This document shows positions 8,403-15,975 of a stretch of 40,742 nucleotides of DNA, piece by piece (position 1 is the stretch's first letter; every line of letters begins with the position of its first letter). Source of the DNA: Chloroflexota bacterium (GTDB lineage: Bacteria > Chloroflexota > Dehalococcoidia > Lucifugimonadales > UBA2962); NCBI GenBank assembly GCA_002699485.1, contig PAAV01000038.1:1-40742 (forward strand), read 5' to 3'. The position numbers and the translations under genes were made by a program. The notes beneath the pieces were generated by a model. The model made no database searches and was not told the origin of the DNA. It saw only the letters and a program-made list of their open reading frames with translations.

Positions 8403-9662
8403 CTAATCTACATTTTCCTCAATAGCATCCCAAAGAGGTCCATATGTGCGTTCAGCGGCGCGATATTCAGCTGCCGTAGTAGTTGGGCGGAATCCCCAAT
8501 CCAATGAAGGGACATTTAGCGCTATAAGCAATACAACTAGGCCTCCAATAAAGCCAAAAATCCAAGTAATAGAGACAAAACTTACTAGAGCTCGTCGGCC
8601 GAGAATACGTGATAGACCCCAAAAAGTAACGGGCCCCCCTGCAGCTGCTGTGAAAAGCAATGCGGCGGCAGGAGCCACCTCCATCCCTAACAGTAATAAT
8701 AATGCAACAAGAGGTATTTCAAACATCAATGGAACATTAATTAGAATACCAAGAGTGGAGGCTATTACGACGCCTGTCACATGGTTTCCAAAATATGTGT
8801 CTATAACTGCTGGGCTTATCCACTGAATTACAAGTCCGCTGCCAAATCCAGCAATAGCCATTATTGGACCTAGTTTAATCAAGTAAATACAACTCGCTTT
8901 GGCCCAATCCCTAAAAGCTTCAGTCAAAGCGTCTTTCCATGATTGCGAATCAGTAATAGTTATGAAATTTGTGTCTGGTTCTTCATCAGCTTTGTTTGTA
9001 TTTGATTTACCAATACGGCCTATCAAATAAACTGCTGGACCTATTAAAAGAGTGCTTAAAATACTAATCACTATTCTGCTTATACCAAGCAGGGGTGCAA
9101 ATACAAGAGACGCCATTAACAATGCGGGCACGCTCATAGTTGATGATCCTTGTACTAGGGCTATTGTTCCTTCTATTCCTGCCCCTCTTTTGTTAACTGA
9201 GGTTGACACCGGCACGATGCATGCAGAGCATAAATTCATTAGTGGGCCAAGAAGCGCCCCTTTAAGCGTTCTACCAAATAATCCGCCACCTGACCAAGGT
9301 CTAGAGCCTGGTGGCAATAAAAATGACTCTACGAGGGATGCAACTAGAAACGCAAAGGTCATTCCAATAGTCACCAACCTTAAGTATGTCACAGAAAAAT
9401 CTACCCATCGAGATACAAAGGATGTATCAGGATCTGATTCAATACAAAAGCCTTGGAAGCACTCAATAACTGGTCCAGTTATTGATTCCAGATCACCTTC
9501 GACGATATCAAGTTTAGGGAATCTATTAAATACAAAAAATAGAGTCAAAATAATTGCAAATATCACGATTCCCGCCAGTCGCTTCTTAGCTAGCCCAGAG
9601 CTCAAGTCAAAAGAAATGCTCGATTTAAGCTTTTCGGCGAGTTGACTAGTCATTTTTTTCAC
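8403..9662 (-). CDS. Permease of the COG0701 (DUF318/ArsP-YraQ-like) type
   Basis: This 419-residue protein has about eight to ten membrane segments in two similar halves. The first half carries GALLGPLMNLCSACIVPVST, with Cys145 and Cys148, the conserved CxxCxxPxS segment of the COG0701 permeases, followed by a GTIALVQGSS re-entrant-like stretch. The second half has LGILINVPLMFEIPLVALLL. Some family members export organoarsenicals or related metalloid compounds, but most have no proven substrate, and no ars genes are nearby. An extracytoplasmic loop after helix 1 holds two further cysteines (68 and 73). GTG at 9662 is used here; ATG at 9653 is in frame and equally possible. Neither has a good Shine-Dalgarno, which fits translational coupling to the small gene that overlaps it. 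Confidence 0.75.
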   Translation of the reverse strand: MKKMTSQLAEKLKSSISFDLSSGLAKKRLAGIVIFAIILTLFFVFNRFPKLDIVEGDLESITGPVIECFQGFCIESDPDTSFVSRWVDFSVTYLRLVTIGMTFAFLVASLVESFLLPPGSRPWSGGGLFGRTLKGALLGPLMNLCSACIVPVSTSVNKRGAGIEGTIALVQGSSTMSVPALLMASLVFAPLLGISRIVISILSTLLIGPAVYLIGRIGKSNTNKADEEPDTNFITITDSQSWKDALTEAFRDWAKASCIYLIKLGPIMAIAGFGSGLVIQWISPAVIDTYFGNHVTGVVIASTLGILINVPLMFEIPLVALLLLLGMEVAPAAALLFTAAAGGPVTFWGLSRILGRRALVSFVSITWIFGFIGGLVVLLIALNVPSLDWGFRPTTTAAEYRAAERTYGPLWDAIEENVD

Positions 9663-9792
9663 TTTTAAAAAACATGCGGATTTTTGACCCTATATCTGAT
9701 TCTTCAGGTCGAGATGGCAATACTATCCAAACAATAAAAAGTAGTGTAAATGTGATGCCAGGCAACATGGCCTCTAGCCACCATTCAGGCAT
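9646..9792 (-). CDS. 48-residue single-pass membrane peptide upstream of the permease
   Basis: A short reading frame starts at ATG 9792 with AGGAG at 9799-9803, six bases away, one of the best ribosome sites in the window. The peptide begins MPEWWLEAMLPGI, has one hydrophobic helix (about 11-26, ending WIVLP), and a charged tail with RPEESD and FFKSEKND. It ends at a TAG at 9646-9648, overlapping the start of the permease gene by 17 bases, so the two are very likely co-translated. I do not recognise a family. By position it could be a small subunit, regulator or assembly factor of the permease. The alternative is a leader peptide whose translation only opens the permease start. Confidence 0.65.
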   Translation of the reverse strand: MPEWWLEAMLPGITFTLLFIVWIVLPSRPEESDIGSKIRMFFKSEKND

Positions 9793-9954
9793 TATGATCT
9801 CCTAACAAATGACCCTCGCTTTACTCCAAATGAAAAAAGTTAACTCGTACCGCAAAATGTTTTCAAGCCATAAGACAGATTTATTTACACTTATGCAATA
9901 CAATGCGTAACTAAATGTATTCTAAATTAAGATTGAATCAAAGAGTATTCTATA

Positions 9955-10782
9955 TTGAAATATAGCCTGATATATCCAAACAAAAAAGGCTTCTGTGACC
10001 CTGACATAGCCTCTGAATTAGCTATTAAAGCCGAGGAAGCTGGATTTTCCACGTTTTTGATATGGGATCACTATGGAATGCCAGACGGTCCTGACACTGT
10101 GGATGCATGGTGCATGCTGTCTTATGTTGCGGCAAGGACTTCCAAGATTCAAATTGGGACTTGTGTGACACCAATACCTTTCAGGCCGCCAGCACAGCTA
10201 GCTAAAATCGTTTCAACAGTTGATATTTTATCGAAAGGAAGGACAATTTTAGGTGTCGGAGCAGGGTGGCATCAGCCGGAGTTTGACGCGTATTCGGTAT
10301 GGGATTCTACATCTGTACGAGTAGACAAGACCATTGAAGGCATCGAATTGATAGACAAATTGTGGACTTCCGAAACGGTTGACCATCAAGGCCAATATTT
10401 TGTATCAAAAGAAGCCGAATTAGAACCCAAACCTGTTACACAGCCGCGCCCACCAATGTGGTTTGGAGTTAAGGGCCCCCGAATGATGAAATTAGCCGCG
10501 CAATACGGCGCAGCCTGGATACCGACCATGATTAGCCCTGAGGAATATAAAGAGGGAATACAAAGATTCTCTGAACTAAAACAAGAACTTGGCAAATCTT
10601 CAGATGTTCATGGTGCTATACAAATTTACGAACCGCCACAAACAACAGATGAAGCACTTAGAGATATAAATTCCTATGCTGAAGCAGGATGCCAGGAATA
10701 TGGTATTGTTTGGTCTTATCCGGAATCAGAAGGTGTTAAAAGGGTTGAATGGATAGCAAACGATATCATGCCGGCATTTTGA
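9955..10782 (+). CDS. LLM-class (luciferase-like) flavin/F420-dependent oxidoreductase
   Basis: The protein is 275 residues long with a TIM-barrel luciferase-like fold. Signature segments are the N-terminal YSLIYPNKKGF, then EEAGFSTFLIWDHYG, then GTCVTPIPFRPPAQLAKIVSTVD (quoted in part), then ILGVGAGWHQPEFDAY, and RPPMWFGVKGPRMMKLAAQ for the phosphate-binding strand. The family uses either reduced FMN with O2 or cofactor F420; the LGVGAGW..EF pattern is common in F420-type members. The substrate is unknown. The start is TTG at 9955, with only a weak AAGAG upstream. The SDR gene follows 28 bases after its stop, suggesting one operon for oxidation of an alcohol or carbonyl substrate. Confidence 0.88.
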   Translation: MKYSLIYPNKKGFCDPDIASELAIKAEEAGFSTFLIWDHYGMPDGPDTVDAWCMLSYVAARTSKIQIGTCVTPIPFRPPAQLAKIVSTVDILSKGRTILGVGAGWHQPEFDAYSVWDSTSVRVDKTIEGIELIDKLWTSETVDHQGQYFVSKEAELEPKPVTQPRPPMWFGVKGPRMMKLAAQYGAAWIPTMISPEEYKEGIQRFSELKQELGKSSDVHGAIQIYEPPQTTDEALRDINSYAEAGCQEYGIVWSYPESEGVKRVEWIANDIMPAF

Positions 10783-10810
10783 AAATTAAGGTGTATTTAA
10801 TAGAAAGCAT

Positions 10811-11623
10811 ATGATCGATCAGGCAAAGAGAGTACAAGGCAAAGTAGCATTAATCAGTGGTGCAGCCCAGGGTGTTTCTGGGAAAGTCATGGGTTTCGGT
10901 GGGGCTTCAGCTCGTCTTTTAGCAGAACATGGAGCTAGTGTCATGTTGGGAGACATCGATGTCGACAATGGTGAGAAAACTGCTGCAGAAATACGTGAAA
11001 TGGGCGGAAAGGCTGAGTTCATAAAACTTGATGTCACTTTGGAACGTGATTGGATAGAAGCAGTAAATAAAACCATCGTTAATTTTGGCAGATTAGACAT
11101 ATTGGTCAGTAGTGCAGGAACTACAGCTCCTGGATCTGTAGACGGAACAACTGTTGAAATGTGGAATTCACAGATGGATATGCATGGCAAAGGCTGTATG
11201 CTTGGTATAAAACATGTTGTTCCACAAATGAGAAAAAATAACTCAGGGTCCATAATCAATATGTCCTCAACTGACGGGATAGTTGGAGGAGGGTTCTCAG
11301 CCTCCTATGCTGCAGCGAAAGGGGCGAACCGGTTGTTAACGAAAACGGCTGCTTTGCAATATGCAAGTGAAGGCATAAGAGTCAATTCGCTTCACCCCGG
11401 AGAACTTGATACACCTCTAGCAAGATCTGCTATGGAGGATATAGTAGACAATGATCCTGATTTTCAAGATCCTAGGTTGAATTGGATTCCCCTCGGCCGC
11501 CTCGGCACCGCAATCGATGTTGCGAATTTAGTGCTTTATCTTGCTTCAGATGAATCAACTTATGTAACGGGATCAGAATTTGTAATCGATGGCGGTATGC
11601 TTGCTAAAGGTTTACCAGGTTAA
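10811..11623 (+). CDS. Short-chain dehydrogenase/reductase with an expanded cofactor loop
   Basis: This is a classical SDR of 270 residues: a Rossmann fold, D48 at the end of strand 2 (suggesting NAD rather than NADP), D74-V75, VSSAG at 99-103, Ser152/153, and the catalytic Tyr166-x3-Lys170 (YAAAK). The C-terminal VTGSEFVIDGG closes the fold. The glycine-rich loop is unusual. The usual TGxxxGIG is replaced by SGAAQGVSGKVMGFGGAS (16-33), which adds about seven residues between the second and third glycines. The active-site residues are intact, so the enzyme is probably functional. It sits 28 bases after the LLM flavoenzyme gene. Confidence 0.9.
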   Translation: MIDQAKRVQGKVALISGAAQGVSGKVMGFGGASARLLAEHGASVMLGDIDVDNGEKTAAEIREMGGKAEFIKLDVTLERDWIEAVNKTIVNFGRLDILVSSAGTTAPGSVDGTTVEMWNSQMDMHGKGCMLGIKHVVPQMRKNNSGSIINMSSTDGIVGGGFSASYAAAKGANRLLTKTAALQYASEGIRVNSLHPGELDTPLARSAMEDIVDNDPDFQDPRLNWIPLGRLGTAIDVANLVLYLASDESTYVTGSEFVIDGGMLAKGLPG

Positions 11624-11664
11624 TTTAATAACCTGCAGTAACACCACCATTTTTCTTCAATATT

Positions 11665-12624
11665 CTAACTCAAGTATTTTTTAGGTATTTCTGCACCAAC
11701 AGTGTATTCAAGGCTGCCCATGCGCACCATTTGATACACGTTAATACGGAAATCTGGGTTAACACAGGTATGAATGTAAGCTTCCTCGGCAGTAAATTTA
11801 TAATCCTCTACAAGCCAATTCATCAAATCATCTACTGCTTCATGGATCGCGGTTTCTAAGGGGCGATATGAAAAGACGGAAATTATCGACTCAGGCTTGT
11901 CTAAGCGCACAAAAGGGATAGTTTTATTTTTTATGACTTTAGCGCTCGCAGTTACGGTGGCTGCAGTTTCATCTGCAGCTCCATAGTATTCAGTATCGCC
12001 TTGTGATCCATGAACGTCACCTATAAATAAGAGTCCTCCAGTGTGGTAAATGTTTAGATACACTTTGGTGCCTTCTTTCACATCTCTCATATCAAGGTTG
12101 CCCCCAAAAGGGCCTTGTCCCGTTGCAGTCGACTCAACTTCTCTGTCTGGAGCGACCGCTATAGTCCCAATCATGGGAGATAAATCCCAAGTATGTTTAT
12201 CATTTAAAACACCCTTACCGTCTCTTGTGGTTCCTGATGGCCCAGGCAGGTGTTTAATAATATGTATTTGTCCTTTACTAAGATCTTTCCACTTTATTGA
12301 ATCACCTAAAGGTCCTATATCATGTGCGAACATAGTCCATCCATAGTCGACAGGCTCAATGGATTCAATGGTAATTTCGAGTAAATCACCTTTTTCAGCA
12401 CCTTCAACAAAAATAGGCCCTGCAACTGGATTACCTTTTGGCGGATCAGATTGCCAATTTTTTGAGGATCGTATTTTTACATAATCGTCAGAAGAGGTTA
12501 CTAGACCAGATCCGGCATCCCATGTTTCGAGCTGAAATGATTCACCTTGTTGCACAGATATAAGAGGTTTTTTAAGGCTACTCAATTCATAAGTTAAAGA
12601 TTGATCTCTTGTAATGCGCTGCAT
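11665..12624 (-). CDS. Acetamidase/formamidase family protein
   Basis: The 319-residue protein matches FmdA/AmdA, which hydrolyse short amides such as formamide or acetamide to ammonia and the acid. The N-terminal half has VAGPIFVEGAEKGDLLEITI, the family's beta-rich segment. The core GDVHGSQGDTEYYG carries the histidine and acidic residues that in the family bind the active-site metal. SGTTRDGKG and TIAVAPDRE lie between. The length is close to the family norm. It starts 25 bases after the aminotransferase stop on the same strand, so the two are probably one transcription unit. The exact amide cannot be told, and SAR202-type genomes often carry divergent members. Confidence 0.85.
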   Translation of the reverse strand: MQRITRDQSLTYELSSLKKPLISVQQGESFQLETWDAGSGLVTSSDDYVKIRSSKNWQSDPPKGNPVAGPIFVEGAEKGDLLEITIESIEPVDYGWTMFAHDIGPLGDSIKWKDLSKGQIHIIKHLPGPSGTTRDGKGVLNDKHTWDLSPMIGTIAVAPDREVESTATGQGPFGGNLDMRDVKEGTKVYLNIYHTGGLLFIGDVHGSQGDTEYYGAADETAATVTASAKVIKNKTIPFVRLDKPESIISVFSYRPLETAIHEAVDDLMNWLVEDYKFTAEEAYIHTCVNPDFRINVYQMVRMGSLEYTVGAEIPKKYLS

Positions 12625-12649
12625 TTAGACATTTCTCCTAAGTATGTAT

Positions 12650-13558
12650 CTACATCATTTTTTGATACTGTTTCTCAGCCTGTCCTACAACATCAACTCC
12701 AACTCTTTCTGACCAAGCTGACATAAGCTGTTTAAAAACAGGCCCGGGTTTTCCATTTCCAATTGCTCTCTTATCGAAAGTTGTTACGGGAAGCATGCAG
12801 TAAGGGGTTGATGAAAAAAATGCCTCATCCGCTGTGTATAGATCATAAGGCTGTAAATCTTCTTCTATAACCTCCATACCTAATTGCTCTGCTAATTCCA
12901 ACACATAGCCCCTTGAAACGCCTTGAAGAATTGATGTGTCATTAGGTGTCCTTATAACACCATTGCTAACTGTGAATAAGTTATAACCAACCCCTTCTGT
13001 TAAATTACCTGACCCATCTGTTAGTACAGGCCAGCCATGGTCTTCGATATCACCTGCTTCCATTTCTGCAAGGTTAAAGTTAAGCCTGCTGTGATGTTTT
13101 ATTTTTGGGTCAACTGTTTGAGATGACATAGAACGAGTTTTCGTTATTACACCTTTGGCACCATTTAAATCACTTCCAAACCAGTCCCAAGGTATGGGGG
13201 CAACATCTATAATTACCGTTGGGGTGTTTGCTTCATACGCCCATCTGCCAGGACCTCGAGTAATTGCATGCCATATGTCAAAATCTCCATGCTCTTCGAG
13301 AAATCCTAAGTTTTTCTCCACGGCTTCTTCTGTAAGTCTCGTCATTTCTTCGCTCGAAATACCAATATCTATTCTTACGTATTTCATGGATCGATAAAGT
13401 CTATCGATATGTCGATCCAACAAAAAAGACGTTCCATTAAATGTCCTAGTGACGTCAAATACAGTATCGCCAACTCTGAATCCTCTGTCATCCACGTGAA
13501 CGTTTAATTCGCTTCTTGGAACCCATTCACCGTTTAAATAAGCAATAAATTCACTCAT
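12650..13558 (-). CDS. Class IV PLP aminotransferase (branched-chain/D-amino-acid type)
   Basis: The fold-type IV hallmarks are present: an N-terminal YLNGEWVPRSELNVHVDDRG, the R-rich DRHIDRLYRSMKYV, the PLP lysine in DPKIKHHSRLNFNLAEMEA (probably Lys154), and LTEGVGYNLFTV with the cofactor-binding Glu. The family includes branched-chain and D-alanine aminotransferases and aminodeoxychorismate lyase, and I cannot choose between them by eye. The 302-residue length fits. I placed the start at ATG 13558 because GGAGGT (13565-13570) is six bases away. ATG at 13564 is in frame but directly abuts that site. It leads the pair with the acetamidase gene. Confidence 0.87.
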   Translation of the reverse strand: MSEFIAYLNGEWVPRSELNVHVDDRGFRVGDTVFDVTRTFNGTSFLLDRHIDRLYRSMKYVRIDIGISSEEMTRLTEEAVEKNLGFLEEHGDFDIWHAITRGPGRWAYEANTPTVIIDVAPIPWDWFGSDLNGAKGVITKTRSMSSQTVDPKIKHHSRLNFNLAEMEAGDIEDHGWPVLTDGSGNLTEGVGYNLFTVSNGVIRTPNDTSILQGVSRGYVLELAEQLGMEVIEEDLQPYDLYTADEAFFSSTPYCMLPVTTFDKRAIGNGKPGPVFKQLMSAWSERVGVDVVGQAEKQYQKMM

Positions 13559-13564
13559 GTCCAT

Positions 13565-13570
13565 ACCTCC
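13565..13570 (-). promoter_or_regulatory. Strong Shine-Dalgarno that sets the aminotransferase start
   Basis: GGAGGT on the minus strand lies six bases before ATG at 13558 and zero bases before ATG at 13564, so the downstream ATG should be used. Confidence 0.7.
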
Positions 13571-13632
13571 TTTTTTAGGTATGACGAATTATACTTCTAA
13601 TAAGTGAAAATGTTTAACTTGTTGATTAAGAA

Positions 13633-14784
13633 TCATTCATTTATGCCGTTTTCAGAAATAAAGTTAGCTAAATTTGTTTGGAAGTTTTGAACTTGCCAGA
13701 CACGTACCTCAGGTGAATTGAGCTCGTTTTTAGTTAGCTTTGCATCTCTGGCTATTCTTTCTAAGCTGGCAGCGTGCCATACCAAACTTGGGTCAATGTT
13801 TAATTCTTTACCGATCTTCGAACGCCATGATTTTAAGAGCTCCAAACGTTTCTTCTGGATGGGTTTCATGACAGGCCTTTTCTTATTTTGAGGCAACTTA
13901 AATGGCTTTGATTTAGAGCCCTTCCGAATCGCATTTAATAATTCACTTTTTAATGGCTGAAACGCAAATGCACCTAAGCCATCCAAATCCAATGGCATAG
14001 AATGGTCCGCATTTGCCAAATCAACTAGAGTTTTATCATTCAAAATTCTATATAACGGAGCATCACGAAATACAGCGTACTTGATTCGTAACTTAGATAG
14101 GCTTCTAAGTACAGGTAATTTTCTAGGATCGACCTTGCCGCTTCCTTTCACAGCAAGAAAATCAATTTCTGGATTGCTGGACTTGAATGTGGCTGAAACC
14201 TGCCTTTGGAACTCTTCAAGAGCCCATTCATATCTTCTCATATCCTGCAGTCGTTTTTTTAAGGTCATTCTTAAGCTTATTAAATGTGCCACGTCGTTGG
14301 CAGCATATAGTAATGATTCATTACTTAATGGCCGAATCGTCCAGTCGGATCTTTGTAACTTTTTACTTTTATCGATATTTATTCCTAGCACTTCTTCAAT
14401 AACTGAACCAAGGCCAGTCTTCTTTATTCCAACAAAGGATGCTGCTATTGCTGGATCAAACAAATTATTTATCTTTATACCCCACTCCCTTTTTAAACAA
14501 CGAACGTCGTAACTCACTGAGTGCATCACTTTTTCAATAATAGGGTTTTCAATAAGGTCACATATTGGAGACATATCCAATTTCTTTAAAGGGTCAATTA
14601 TGTAAATACTGTTATTAACAGCGAGTTGTATAAGGCAGATTCTTTCAGGATAACGATGCCGCCCATTACCTTCCAGATCGAGTGCAACTATCGATGCAGT
14701 TGATATTTGCTTGGCCATTAATTCCATTGACTTTGTATCGTCAATGAGGATGAATTTGAGACGTGGGAATGTAGATGCTTGCAT
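13633..14784 (-). CDS. rnd: Ribonuclease D-like 3'-5' exonuclease with HRDC domain
   Basis: The first 190 residues are a DEDDy exonuclease: D36 and E38 in ALDLEGNG, D93 in HSVSYDVRCL, and Y160 with D164 in YAANDVAHL. All five catalytic residues are present. An HRDC-type helical region follows at about 210-300, with a second helical repeat towards the end. The 383-residue length matches bacterial RNase D, which trims tRNA and other structured RNA 3' ends using two metal ions. Its ATG overlaps the stop of the DUF362 gene as TAATG, so translation is coupled. The functional link between the two is not obvious. WRN-type DNA exonucleases share the first domain, but the HRDC layout favours RNase D. 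Confidence 0.87.
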   Translation of the reverse strand: MQASTFPRLKFILIDDTKSMELMAKQISTASIVALDLEGNGRHRYPERICLIQLAVNNSIYIIDPLKKLDMSPICDLIENPIIEKVMHSVSYDVRCLKREWGIKINNLFDPAIAASFVGIKKTGLGSVIEEVLGINIDKSKKLQRSDWTIRPLSNESLLYAANDVAHLISLRMTLKKRLQDMRRYEWALEEFQRQVSATFKSSNPEIDFLAVKGSGKVDPRKLPVLRSLSKLRIKYAVFRDAPLYRILNDKTLVDLANADHSMPLDLDGLGAFAFQPLKSELLNAIRKGSKSKPFKLPQNKKRPVMKPIQKKRLELLKSWRSKIGKELNIDPSLVWHAASLERIARDAKLTKNELNSPEVRVWQVQNFQTNLANFISENGINE

Positions 14785-15872
14785 TAGGGCTGATATTGTT
14801 TAAATAATTTACCCCAACCAGTGTTCATTGCCGCTCTAATACGTTTCCTTCCAACGAATCTGAGCCAATATTCGTTGTGATAAATATTTGAAGCAATAAA
14901 AGCAAGAGGAGCTAAGAATGACCGTAAAAGGAACCTCTCTATGGGCTTTAAGGGACCCCAGTATATAAGTTTCTGCCCTTTACTTGCGAATGTATTTTCA
15001 TGAACCGAAAACTGCCAATTTTCTTCAGTTATATTATTTCCAACTATTTCTATGTCTTTAATCCGTCCTACACCAAGACCGGCTTCATCTGCCAGGCGAA
15101 TAAACTTGAGATTCATTGGGTCTAAACCCATTAATTTTGCTGCTACCGCGTCAATTGCTACCTGATCAGCAGAAGCTATCAAGATATTTTTTTCATGCCA
15201 CCTCATCGCCCTAGGTCCAGGCCCATCTCCAGCAAATGTCCCATCCATTACGGCAAAAATTCCAGGGTGTAGCTCTTTTTGTATTCTCAATAAATCTACT
15301 AAGGTTTCATGTATAACAGAGTGGGTCCAATGCCGCTTGCGGTGGAGCAAGCCGCCAAAAGCATTTTTCATAGCCCCAGTCATACTTGTAAATACGTGTG
15401 TTTTCACGGTTGGTAGATGGATAATGTTTTTGCCTTCAAAGCACGTGGGTATTTTTATTCCGTCAGGGTAGACTTTATCAAGAACTAACATGTTTTCTGA
15501 TGGCATGTAATCTGTCCATTCAGTTGGAGGAACGTCAAGATAAACGGCTTCAAGATTATGGGAATTTTCTACAGTAGTGTGACGGTTATTAAAAGCACCC
15601 TCAACCGGATCAACGACAACTGTTCCGTTATGAGCAGGTATCAAGTTTTTGTAACCATCCTTTGATAGTGCTTGTATTACTCCATCCAATTGCCATGGGG
15701 TAGTAGAGCAAGCCGGATAGTAGTGTTGCCAAGAAATGTTAATTTTTAGCAAAGTATCAAGTTTTTTCGGCAAGTGATCTTCATACTCGGCTAGTTTCAT
15801 CACCTTCTGAATATCTTGAATTATTGTGCCCGGAGTAGTGTTTATTACAGCAACTTTTGGTGTTTTAGGCAT
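14784..15872 (-). CDS. DUF362 domain protein
   Basis: The 362-residue protein resembles the DUF362/COG2006 family. It has an N-terminal VAVINTTPGT strand, KINISWQHYYPACSTTPWQL (the family's 'K.N....' loop), then IIHLPTVKTHVFTSMTGAMK, which is the most recognisable segment (LP..KTH....TGA.KN), and GTFAGDGPGPR. The last part has ASADQVAIDAVAAKLMG. Family members often carry ferredoxin domains, but none is present here and no cysteine cluster is seen. The biochemical function of the family is not established. No clear Shine-Dalgarno lies before ATG 15872. Its end is coupled to the RNase D gene by a one-base overlap. Confidence 0.82.
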   Translation of the reverse strand: MPKTPKVAVINTTPGTIIQDIQKVMKLAEYEDHLPKKLDTLLKINISWQHYYPACSTTPWQLDGVIQALSKDGYKNLIPAHNGTVVVDPVEGAFNNRHTTVENSHNLEAVYLDVPPTEWTDYMPSENMLVLDKVYPDGIKIPTCFEGKNIIHLPTVKTHVFTSMTGAMKNAFGGLLHRKRHWTHSVIHETLVDLLRIQKELHPGIFAVMDGTFAGDGPGPRAMRWHEKNILIASADQVAIDAVAAKLMGLDPMNLKFIRLADEAGLGVGRIKDIEIVGNNITEENWQFSVHENTFASKGQKLIYWGPLKPIERFLLRSFLAPLAFIASNIYHNEYWLRFVGRKRIRAAMNTGWGKLFKQYQP

Positions 15873-15975
15873 TTTTATCTATCATGGTTGATGTTCTACA
15901 CACAGGTTTTAACACATAGACTCATGGATTCGACTCGATTTGAAATGATTGATTAAATTAAAAAGTTATTAGGCT

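Noticed and set aside
9052-9645. 197-residue plus-strand open frame
   Set aside because: It lies wholly antisense to the permease gene and has no ribosome site. Its composition is that of a shadow of a membrane-protein gene, and the opposite frame has clear family motifs.
10819-11259. 146-residue minus-strand open frame
   Set aside because: It is antisense to the SDR gene, whose frame carries all the catalytic motifs. It is Cys/Pro-rich with no recognisable domain.
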